This document shows positions 37,201-49,200 of a stretch of DNA of 64,000 nt, in pieces. The translations under genes and the position numbers were made by a program. The stretch is from assembly GCF_029227915.1 (NCBI RefSeq), contig NC_079887.1:3844001-3908000 (forward strand). Direction: 5' to 3'. Below the pieces are notes generated by a model that was not told where the DNA came from, did no database searches, and was given only the letters and a program-made list of their open reading frames with translations. The stretch's first letter is position 1, and the number at the start of each line of letters is the position of its first letter. The DNA is from Hydractinia symbiolongicarpus. Lineage: Eukaryota; Cnidaria; Hydrozoa; Anthoathecata; Hydractiniidae.

Positions 37201-40200
37201 GGACTTGTAGTTTTTAAAAATGTTTTCATTTTTGATGAGACGCTTAATGAAAGAGGTTTAATCGCCGGCAAACGAAAACCTGCGATTTCACGTAAATCCC
37301 GGACTCGGCCCGTATAGTCAAAAGTACACAAAGAAAGTATCCAGGGAGTAAACTCATTTCCCGAACGATTTTTTAAATTATTTTTTCACCACTAAAACGC
37401 ATGAGACTTGTAGTTTTCAAAAATGTTTTCATTTTTGATGAGACGCTTAATGAAGGAGGTTTAATCGCCGGCAAACGAAAACCCGCGATTTCCCGTAAAT
37501 CCCGGGCTTGGCCCGCATAGTCGAATGTATACAAAGAAAGTACCCAGGGAGTAAACTCATTTCCCGAACGATTTTTTAAATTATTTTTTCACCCCTAAAA
37601 CGCCTGAGACTTGTAGTTTTAAAAAATGTTTTCATTTTTGATGAGACGCTGAATAAAAGAAGTTCAATCGCCGGCAAACAAAAACCCGCCATTTCCCGTA
37701 AACCCCGGACTCGGCCCGTATAGTCAAAAGTATACAAAGAAAGTACCCAGGAAGTAAACTCATTTCCCGAACGATTTTTTATATTATTTTTTCACCACTA
37801 AAACGCATGAGACTTGTAGTTTTTAAAAATGTTTTCATTTTTGTTGGGACGCTGAATAAAAGAAGTTTAATCGCCGGCAAACGAAAACCCGCCATTTCCC
37901 GTAAACCCCGGACTCGGCCCGTATAGTCAAAAGTATACAAAGAAAGTACCCAGGGAGTAAACTCATTTCCCGAACGATTTTTTAAATTATTTTTTCACCA
38001 CTAAAACGCATGAGACTTGTAGTTTTCAAAAATGTTTTCATTTTTGATGAGACGCTTAATAAAAGAAGTTTAATCGCCAGCAAACGAAAACCTGCGATTT
38101 CCCGTAAATCCCTGACTCGGCCCGTATAGTCAAAAGTATACAAAGAAAGTAACCAGGGAGTAAACTCATTTTCTGAACGATTTTTTATATTATTTTTTCA
38201 CCACTAAAACGCATGAGACTTGTAGTTTTCAAAAATGTTTTCATTTTTGTTGGGACGCTGAATAAAAGAAGTTTAATCGCCGGCAAACGAAAACCCGCCA
38301 TTTCCCGTAAACCCCGGACTCGGTCCGTATAGTGAAAAGTATACAAAGAAAGTACCCAGGGAGTAAACTCATTTCCCGAACGAATTTTTAAATTATTTTT
38401 TCACCACTAAAACGCATGAGACTTGTAGTTTTCAAAAATGTTTTCATTTTTGATGAGACGCTTAATAAAAGAAGTTTAATCGCCAGCAAACGAAAACCTG
38501 CGATTTCCCGTAAATCCCGGACTCGGCCCGTATAGTCAAAAGTATACAAAGAAAGTAACCAGGGAGTAAACTCATTTTCTGAACGATTTTTTATATTATT
38601 TTTTCACCACTAAAACGCATGAGACTTGTAGTTTTCAAAAATGTTTTCATTTTTGTTGGGACGCTGAATAAAAGAAGTTTAATCGCCGGCAAACGAAAAC
38701 CCGCCATTTCCCGTAAACCCCGGACTCGGTCCGTATAGTGAAAAGTATACAAAGAAAGTACCCAGGGAGTAAACTCATTTCCAGAACGATTTTTTAAATT
38801 ATCTTTTCACCACTAAAACGCATGAGACTTGTAGTTTTCAAAAATGTTTTCATTTTTGATGAGACGCTGAATAAAAGAAGTTTAATCGCCGCCATAGGAA
38901 AACCTGCGGTTTCCCGTAAATCCCGGACTCGGCCCGTATAGTCATAAGTACACAAAGAAAGTACCCAGGGAGTAAACTCATTTCCCCAACGATTTTTTAT
39001 ATTATTATTACACCACTAAAGCCCATGAGACTTGTAGTTTTTAAAAATGTTTTCATTTTTGATGAGACGCTGAATAAAAGGAGTTTAATCGCCGGCAAAC
39101 AAAAAAACGCCATTTCCCGTAAACCCCGGACTCGGTCCGTATAGTCAAAAGTATACAAAGAAAGTACCCAGGGAGTAAACTCATTTCCCGAGCGATTTTT
39201 TAAATTATTTTTTCACCACTAAAACGCATGAGACTTGTAGTTTTCAAAAATGTTTTCATTTTTGATGAGACGCTTAATGAAAGAGGTTTAATCGCCGGCA
39301 AACGAAAACCCGCGATTTCCCGTAAATCCCGGGCTTGGCCCGCATAGTCGAATGTATACAAAGAAAGTACCCAGGGAGTAAACTAATTTCCCGAACGATT
39401 TTTTAATTTTTTTTTCATCACTAAAACGCATGGGACTTGTAGTTTTTAAAAATGTTTTCATTTTTGATGAGACGCTTAATGAAAGAGGTTTAATCGCCGG
39501 CAAACGAAAACCCGCGATTTCCCGTAAATCCCGGGCTTGGCCCGCATAGTCGAATGTATACAAAGAAAGTACCCAGGGAGTAAACTCATTTCCCGAACGA
39601 TTTTTTAAATTATTTTTTCACCCCTAAAACGCCTGAGACTTGTAGTTTTAAAAAATGTTTTCATTTTTGATGAGACGCTGAATAAAAGAAGTTTAATCGC
39701 TGGCAAACAAAAACCCGCCATTTCCCGTAAACCCCGGACTCGGCCCGTATAGTCAAAAGTATACAAAGAAAGTACCCAGGGAGTAAACTCATTTCCCGAA
39801 CGATTTTTTAAATTATTTTTTCACCACTAAAACGCATGAGACTTGTAGTTTTCAAAAATGTTTTCATTTTTGATGAGACGCTTAATAAAAGAAGTTTAAT
39901 CGCCAGCAAACGAAAACCTGCGATTTCCCGTAAATCCCTGACTCGGCCCGTATAGTCAAAAGTATACAAAGAAAGTAACCAGGGAGTAAACTCATTTTCT
40001 GAACGATTTTTTATATTATTTTTTCACCACTAAAACGCATGAGACTTGTAGTTTTCAAAAATGTTTTCATTTTTGTTGGGACGCTGAATAAAAGAAGTTT
40101 AATCGCCGGCAAACGAAAACCCGCCATTTCCCGTAAACCCCGGACTCGGTCCGTTTAGTGAAAAGTATACAAAGAAAGTACCCAGGGAGTAAACTCATTT

Positions 40201-43175
40201 CCCGAACGAATTTTTAAATTATTTTTTCACCACTAAAACGCATGAGACTTGTAGTTTTCAAAAATGTTTTCATTTTTGATGAGACGCTTAATAAAAGAAG
40301 TTTAATCGCCAGCAAACGAAAACCTGCGATTTCCCGTAAATCCCGGACTCGGCCCGTATAGTCAAAAGTATACAAAGAAAGTAACCAGGGAGTAAACTCA
40401 TTTTCTGAACGATTTTTTATATTATTTTTTCACCACTAAAACGCATGAGACTTGTAGTTTTCAAAAATGTTTTCATTTTTGTTGGGACGCTGAATAAAAG
40501 AAGTTTAATCGCCGGCAAACGAAAACCCGCCATTTCCCGTAAACCCCGGACTCGGTCCGTATAGTGAAAAGTATACAAAGAAAGTACCCAGGGAGTAAAC
40601 TCATTTCCAGAACGATTTTTTAATTTATCTTTTCACCACTAAAACGCATGAGACTTGTAGTTTTCAAAAATGTTTTCATTTTTGATGAGACGCTGAATAA
40701 AAGAAGTTTAATCGCCGCCATAGGAAAACCTGCGGTTTCCCGTAAATCCCGGACTCGGCCCGTATAGTCATAAGTACACAAAGAAAGTACCCAGGGAGTA
40801 AACTCATTTCCCCAACGATTTTTTATATTATTATTACACCACTAAAGCCCATGAGACTTGTAGTTTTTAAAAATGTTTTCATTTTTGATGAGACGCTGAA
40901 TAAAAGGAGTTTAATCGCCGGCAAACAAAAAAACGCCATTTCCCGTAAACCCCGGACTCGGTCCGTATAGTCAAAAGTATACAAAGAAAGTACCCAGGGA
41001 GTAAACTCATTTCCCGAGCGATTTTTTAAATTATTTTTTCACCACTAAAACGCATGAGACTTGTAGTTTTCAAAAATGTTTTCATTTTTGATGAGACGCT
41101 TAATGAAAGAGGTTTAATCGCCGGCAAACGAAAACCCGCGATTTCCCGTAAATCCCGGGCTTGGCCCGCATAGTCGAATGTATACAAAGAAAGTACCCAG
41201 GGAGTAAACTAATTTCCCGAACGATTTTTTAATTTTTTTTTCATCACTAAAACGCATGGGACTTGTAGTTTTTAAAAATGTTTTCATTTTTGATGAGACG
41301 CTTAATGAAAGAGGTTTACTCGCCGGCAAACGAAAACCCGCGATTTCACGTAAATCCCGGACTCGGCCCGTATAGTCAAAAGTACACAAAGAAAGTATCC
41401 AGGGAGTAAACTCATTTCCCGAACGATTTTTTAAATTATTTTTTCACCACTAAAACGCATGAGACTTGTAGTTTTCAAAAATGTTTTCATTTTTGATGAG
41501 ACGCTTAATGAAGGAGGTTTAATCGCCGGCAAACGAAAACCCGCGATTTTCCGTAAATCCCGGGCTTGGCCCGCATAGTCGAATGTATACAAAGAAAGTA
41601 CCCAGGGAGTAAACTCATTTCCCGAACGATTTTTTAAATTATTTTTTCACCACTAAAACGCATGAGACTTGTAGTTTTCAAAAATGTTTTCATTTTTGAT
41701 GAGACGCTTAATGAAAGAGGTTTAATCGCCGGCAAGCGAAAACCCGCGATTTCCCGTAAATCCCGGGCTTGGCCCGCATAGTCGAATGTATACAAAGAAA
41801 GTACCCAGGGAGTAAACTAATTTCCCGAACGATTTTTTAATTTTTTTTTCATCACTAAAACGCCTGAGACTTGTAGTTTTAAAAAATGTTTTCATTTTTG
41901 ATGAGACGCTGAATAAAAGAAGTTTAATCGCCGGCAAACAAAAACCCGCCATTTCCCGTAAACCCCGGACTCGGCCCGTATAGTCAAAAGTATACAAACA
42001 AAGTACCCAGGGAGTAAACTCATTTCCCGAACGATTTTTTAAATTATTTTTTCACCACTAAAACGCATGAGACTTGTAGTTTTCAAAAATGTTTTCATTT
42101 TTGATGAGACGCTTAATAAAAGAAGTTTAATCGCCAGCAAACGAAAACCTGCGATTTCCCGTAAATCCCTGACTCGGCCCGTATAGTCAAAAGTATACAA
42201 AGAAAGTAACCAGGGAGTAAATTCATTTTCTGAACGATTTTTTATATTATTTTTTCACCACTAAAACGCATGAGACTTGTAGTTTTCAAAAATGTTTTCA
42301 TTTTTGATGAGACGCTTAATAAAAGAAGTTTAATCGCCAGCAAACGAAAACCTGCGATTTCCCGTAAATCCCTGACTCGGCCCGTATAGTCAAAAGTATA
42401 CAAAGAAAGTAACCAGGGAGTAAACTCATTTTCTGAACGATTTTTTATATTATTTTTTCACCACTAAAACGCATGAGACTTGTAGTTTTCAAAAATGTTT
42501 TCATTTTTGTTGGGACGCTGAATAAAAGAAGTTTAATCGCCGGCAAACGAAAACCCGCCATTTCCCGTAAACCCCGGACTCGGTCCGTATAGTGAAAAGT
42601 ATACAAAGAAAGTACCCAGGGAGTAAACTCATTTCCAGAACGATTTTTTAAATTATCTTTTCACCACTAAAACGCATGAGACTTGTAGTTTTCAAAAATG
42701 TTTTCATTTTTGATGAGACGCTGAATAAAAGAAGTTTAATTGCCGCCATAGGAAAACCTGCGGTTTCCCGTAAATCCCGGACTCGGCCCGTATAGTCATA
42801 AGTACACAAAGAAAGTACCCAGGGAGTAAACTCATTTCCCCAACGATTTTTTATATTATTATTTCACCACTAAAGCCCATGAGACTTGTAGTTTTTAAAA
42901 ATGTTTTCATTTTTGATGAGACGCTGAATAAAAGGAGTTTAATCGCCGGCAAACAAAAAAACGCCATTTCCCGTAAACCCCGGACTTGGTCTGTATAGTC
43001 AAAAGTATACAAAGAAAGTACCCAGGGAGTAAACTCATTTCCCGAGCGATTTTTTAAATTATTTTTTCACCACTAAAACGCATGAGACTTGTAGTTTTCA
43101 AAAATGTTTTCATTTTTGATGAGACGCTTAATGAAAGAGGTTTAATCGCCGGCAAACGAAAACCCGCGATTTCCC
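32570..43175 (+). repeat. Block D, 6,898-bp super-repeat mosaic
   Basis: Sequence at x matches x+6,898 from about 32570-36275 to about 39470-43175. Tags are CCGTTTAG (33253 and 40151), GGACTTGGTCTG (a-base at 36086 and 42984), and the segment starts 34216/41114 and 34824/41722. Between them, part of 36.4-37.7 kb matches 27.5-28.8 kb at an offset of 8,927 bp, for example GCTGAATTAAAG at 27504 and 36431. Because 8,927 equals 6,898 plus 2,029, the large unit was built from the smaller HOR. Confidence 0.85.
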
Positions 43176-46100
43176 GTAAATCCCGGGCTTGGCCCGCATA
43201 GTCGAATGTATACAAAGAAAGTACCCAGGGAGTAAACTAATTTCCCGAACGATTTTTTAATTTTTTTTTCATCACTAAAACGCATGAGACTTGTAGTTTT
43301 TAAAAATGTTTTCATTTTTGATGGGACGCTTAATGAAAGAGGTTTAATCGCCGGCAAACGAAAATCCGCGATTTCACGTAAATCCCGGACTCGGCCCGTA
43401 TAGTCAAAAGTACACAAAGAAAGTACCCAGGGAGTAAACTCATTTCCCGAACGATTTTTTAAATTATTTTTTCACCACTAAAACGCATAAGACTTGTAGT
43501 TTTTAAAAGTGTTTTCATTTTTGATGAGACGCTTAATGAAAGAGGTTTAATCGCCGGCAAGCGAAAACCCGCGATTTCCCGTAAATCCTGGGCTTGGCCC
43601 GCATAGTCGAATGTATACAAAGAAAGTACCCAGGGAGTAAACTAATTTCCCGAACGATTTTTTAATTTTTTTTTCATCACTAAAGCGCCTGAGACTTGTA
43701 GTTTTTAAAAATGTTTTCATTTTTGATGAGACGCTGAATAAAAGAAGTTTAATCGCCGGCAAACGAAAACCCGCCATTTCCCGTAAACCCCGGACTCGGC
43801 CCGTATAGTCAAAAGTATACAAAGAAAGTACCCAGGAAGTAAACTCATTTCCCGAACGATTTTTTATATCATTTTTTCACCACTAAAACGCATGAGACTT
43901 GTAGTTTTCAAAAATGTTTTCATTTTTGATGGGACGCTGAATAAAAGAAGTTTAATCGCCGGCAAACGAAAACCCGCGATTTCCCGTAAATCCCGGACTC
44001 AACCCGTATAGTGAAAAATATACAAAGAAAGTACCCAGGGAGTACACTCATTTCCCGAACGATTTTTTAAATTATTTTTCCACCACTATAACGCATGAGA
44101 CTTGTAGGTTTCAAAAAAGTTTTCATTTTTGATGAGACGCTTAATGAAAGAGGTTTAATCGCCGGCAAACGAAAACCCGCCATTTCCCGTAAATCCCGGG
44201 CTTGGCCCGCATAGTCGAATGTATACAAAGAAAGTACCCAAGGGAGTGAACTAATTTCCCGAACGACTTTTCAAATTTTTTTTTCACCACTAAAACGCAC
44301 GAGACTTGTAGTTTTTAAAAATGTTTTCATTTTTGATGAGACGCTGAATAAAAGAAGTTTAATCGCCGGCAAACGAAAACCCGCGACTTCCCGTAAATCC
44401 CGGACTCGGCCCGTATAGTCAAAAGTATACTAAGAAAGTACCCAGGGAGTAAACTCATTTCCCGAACGATTTTTTAAATTATTTTTTCACCACTAAAACG
44501 CATGAGACTTGTAGTTTTCAGAAATGTTTTCATTTTTGATGAGACGCTTAATGAAAGTGGTTTAATCGCCGGTAAACGAAAACCCGCGATTTCCCGTAAA
44601 TCCCGGGTTTGGCCCGTATAGTCGAATGTATACAAAGAAAGTTCCCTGTGAGTAAACTCATTTCCAAAACGATTTTTTAAAGTATCTTTTCATCACTAAA
44701 ACGCATGAGACTTTTAGTTTTCAAAAATGTTTTCATTTTTGATGAGACGCTGAATAAAAGAAGTTTAATCGCCGGCAAACGAAAACCTGCGATTTCCCGT
44801 AAATCCCGGACTCGGCCCGTATAGTCAAAAGTATACAAAGAAAGTACCCAGGGAGAAAACTCATTTCCCGAACGATTTTTAATGTTATTATTTCACCACT
44901 AAAGCCCATGAGACTTGTAGTTTTTAAAAATGTTTTCATTTTTGATGAGACGGTGAATAAAAGGAGTTTAATCGCCGGCAAACGAAAACCCGCCATTTCC
45001 CGTAAACCCCGGACTCGGTCCGTATAGTCAAAAGTATACAAAGAAAGTACCCAGGGAGTAAACTCATTTCCAGAACGATTTTTTAAATTATCTTTTCACT
45101 ACTAAAACGCATGAGACTTGTAGTTTTCAAAAATGTTTTCATTTTTGATGAGACGCTGAATAAAAGAAGTTTAATCGCCGGCAAACGAAAACCCGCCATT
45201 TCCCGTAAACCCCAGACTCGGTCCGTATAGTCAAAAGTATACAAAGAAAGTACCCAGGGAGTAAACTCATTTCCCAAACGATTTTTTTAATTTATTTTTT
45301 CACCACTAAAACGCATGAGACTTGTAGTTTTCAAAAATGTTTTCATTTTTGATGAGACGCTGAATAAAAGACGTTTCATCGCCGGCAAACGAAAACCTGC
45401 GATTTCCCGTAAATCCCGGACTCGGCCCGTATAGTCAAAAGTATACAAAGAAAGTACCCAGGGAGTAAACTCATTTCCCGAAGGATTTTTTAAATTATTT
45501 TTTCACCACTAAAACGCATGAGACATGTAGTTTCAAAAATGTTTTCAATTTTGATGAGACGCTTAATGAAAGAGGTTTAATCGCCGGCAGTTTTCAAAAA
45601 TGTTTTCATTTTTGATGAGACGCTGAATAAAAGAAGTTCAATCGCCGGCAAACGAAAACCTGCGATTTCCCGAAATCCCGGACTCGGCCCGTATAGTCAA
45701 AAGTATACAAAGAAAGTAACCAGGGAGTAAACTTATTTCCCGAACGATTTTTTATATTATTTTTTCACCACTAAAACGCATGAGACTTGTAGTTTTCAAA
45801 AATGGTTTCATTTTTGATGAGACGCTTAATAAAAGAGGTTTAATCGCCGGCAAACGAAAACCTGCGATTTCCCGTAAATCCCGGGCTTGGCCCGTATAGT
45901 CTAATGTATACAAAGAAAGTACCCAGGGAGTAAACTGATTTCCCGAACGATTTTTTAAATGATTTTTTCACCACTAAAACGCATGAGACTTGTAGTTTTC
46001 AAAAGTGTTTTCATTTTTGATGAGACGCTGAGTAAAAGAAGTTTTGTCGCCGGCAAACGAAAACCTGCGATTTCCCGTAAATCCCAGGCTTGGCCCGTAT

Positions 46101-46200
46101 AGTCGAATGTATACAAAGAAAGTACCCAGGGAGTAAACTCATTTCCCGAACGAATTTTTAAATTATTTTTTCACCACTAAAACGCATGAGACTTGTATTT
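43176..46200 (+). repeat. Block E, diverged monomers without clear HOR
   Basis: The monomers remain in phase but carry many private substitutions and small indels, such as GTTCCCTGTGAGT near 44640, ACGCACGAGAC near 44295 and ACATGTAG near 45524. I could not match any stretch of several monomers to another part of the window. Less homogenised monomers between two HOR families are what is expected at a boundary that recombination seldom reaches. Confidence 0.7.
45529..45588 (+). repeat. 60-bp truncated monomer, distant copy
   Basis: The same GCCGGC-AGTTTTC deletion junction as in blocks A and B, here in the diverged zone about 30 kb further along and on the other side of the transposon. This copy has lost one T (AGTTTCAAAAATG), has CAATTTTG in place of CATTTTTG, and is followed by a full monomer. 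Its private changes suggest it is older than the left-hand set, or was transferred long ago. Confidence 0.9.
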
Positions 46201-49200
46201 TTCAAAAGTGTTTTCATTTTTGATGAGACGCTGAATTAAAGAAGTTTAATTGCCGGCAAACGAAAACCCGCGATTTCCCGTAAATCCCGGGCTTGGACAG
46301 TACAGTAGAATGTATATAAAGAAAGTACCCAGGGAGTAAACTGATTTCCCGAACGATTATTCAAATTATTTTTGCACCACTAAAACGAATGAGACTTGTA
46401 GTTTTCAAAAATGATTTCATTTTTGATGAGACGCTGAATAAAAGAAGTTTAATCGCCGGCAAACGAAAACCTGCGATTTCCCGTAAATCTTGGACTCGGC
46501 CCGTATAGTCAAAAGTGTACAAACAAAGTACCCAGGGAGTAAACTCATTTCCCGAACGATTTTTTGTATTATTATTTAACCCCTAAAGCCCATGAGACTT
46601 GTAGTTTTTAAAAATGTTTTCATTTTTGATGAGACGCTGAATAAAAGGAGTTTAATCGCCGGCAAAAGAAAACCCGCCATTTCCCGTAAACCCCGGACTC
46701 GGTCCGTATAGTCAAAAGTATACAAAGAAAGTACCCAGGGAGTAAACTCATTTCCCGAACGATTTTTTAAATTATTTTTTCACCACTAAAACGCATGAGA
46801 CTTGTAGGTTTGAAAAATGTTTTCATTTTTGATCCGACGCTTAATAAAAGAAGTTTAATCGCCGGCAAACGAAAACTCGCGATTTCCCGTAAATCCCGGG
46901 CTTGGCCGGTATAGTCAAAAGTATACAAAGAAAGTAACCAGGGACTAAACTCATTTCCCGAACGATTTTTTAAATTATTTTTTCACCACTAAAACGCATG
47001 AGACTTGTAGTTTTCAAAAATGTTTTCATTTTTGATGAGACGCTGAATAAAAGAAGTTTAATCGCCGGCAAACGAAAACCTGCGACTTCCCGTAAATCCC
47101 GGACTCGGCCCGTATAGTCAAAAGTATACGAAGAAAGTACCCAGGGAGTAAACTCATTTCCCGAACGATTTTTTAAATTATTTTTTCACCACTAAAACGC
47201 ATGAGACTTGTAGGTTTCAAAAATGTTTTCATTTTTGATCCGACGCTGAATAAAAAAAGTTTAATCGCCGGCAAACGAAAACTCGCGATTTCCCGTAAAT
47301 CTCGGGCTTGGCCGGTATAGTCAAAAGTATACAAAGAAAGTACCCAGGGAGTAAACTGATTTCCCGAACGATTTTTTAAATTACTTTTTTACCACTATAA
47401 CGCATGAGACTTGTAGTTTTCAAAAGTGTTTTCATTTTTGATGAGACGCTTAATAAAAGAAGTTTTATCGCCGGCAAACGAAAACCAGCGATTTCCTGTA
47501 AATCCCGGGCTTGGCCCGTATAGTTGAATGTATATAAAGAAAGTACCCAGGGAGTAAACTCATTTCCCGAACGATTTTTTAAATTATTTTTTCACCACTA
47601 AAACGCATGAGACTTGTAGTTTTCAGAAATGTTTTCATTTTTGATGAGACGCTTAATAAAAGTGGTTTAATCGCCGGCAAACGAAAACCCGCGATTTCCC
47701 GTAAATCCCGGGCTTGGCCCGTATAGTCGAATGTTTACAAAGAAAGTACCCAGGGAGTAAACTCATTTCCCGAACGATTTTTCAAATTATTTTTGCACCA
47801 CTAGAACGAATGAGACTTGTAGTTTTCAAAAATGATTTCATTTTTGATGAGACGCTGAATAAAAGAAGTTTAATCGCCGGCAAACGAAAAGCTGCGATTC
47901 CCGTAAATCTTGGACTCGGCCCGTATAGTCAAAAGTATACAAACAAAGTACCCAGGGAGTAAACTCATTTCCCGAACGATTTTTTGTATTATTATTTCAC
48001 CCCTAAAGCCCATGAGACTTGTAGTTTTTAAAAATGTTTTCATTTTTGATGAGACGCTGAATAAAAGGAGTTTAATCGCCGGCAAACGAAAACCCGCCAT
48101 TTCCCGTAAACCCCGGACTCGGTCCGTATAGTCAAAAGTATACAAAGAAAGTAACCAGGGAGTAAACTCATTTCCCGAACGATTTTTTAAATTAATTTTT
48201 CACCACTAAAACGCATGAGACTTGTAGTTTTTAAAAATGTTTTCATTTTTGATGAGACGCTGAATAAAAGAAGTTTAATCGCCGGCAAACGAAAACCCGC
48301 GACTTCCCGTAAATCCCGGACTCAGCCCGTATAGTCAAAAGTATACGAAGAAAGTACCCAGGGAGTAAACTCATTTCCCGAACGATTTTTTAAATTATTT
48401 TTTCACCAATAAAACGCATGAGACTTGTAGGTTTCAAAAATGTTTTCATTTTTGATCCGACGCTGAATAAAAGAAGTTTAATCGCCGGCAAACGAAAACT
48501 CGCGATTTCCCGTAAATCCCGGGCTTGGCCGGTATAGTCAAAAGTATACAAAGAATGTAACCAGGGAGTAAACTCAATTCCCGAACGATTTTTTAAATTA
48601 TTTTTTCACCACTAAAACGCATGAGACTTGTAGTTTTCAAAAATGTTTTCATTTTTGATGAGACGCTGAATAAAAGAAGTTTTATCGCCGGCAAACGAAA
48701 ACCAGCGATTTCCTGTAAATCCCGGGCTTGGCCCGTATAGTTGAATGTATATAAAGAAAGTACCCAGGGAGTAAACTCATTTCCCGAACGATTTTTTAAA
48801 TTATTTTTTCACCACTAAAACGCATGACACTTGTAGTTTTCAGAAATGTTTTCATTTTTGATGAGACGCTTAATAAAAGTGGTTTAATCGCCGGCAAACG
48901 AAAACCCGCGATTTCCCGTAAATCCCGGGCTTGGCCCGTATAGTCGAATGTTTACAAAGAAAGTACCCAGGGAGTAAACTCATTTCCCGAACGAATTTTT
49001 AAATTATTTTTTCACCACTAAAACGCATGAGACTAGTATTTTTCAAAAGTGTTTTCATTTTTGATGAGCCGCTGAATTAAAGAAGTTTAATTGCCGGGAA
49101 ACGAAAACCCGCGATTTCCCGTAAATCCCGGGCTTGGACAGTACATTAGAATGTATATAAAGAAAGTACCCTGGGAGTAAACTGATTTTCCGAACGACTT

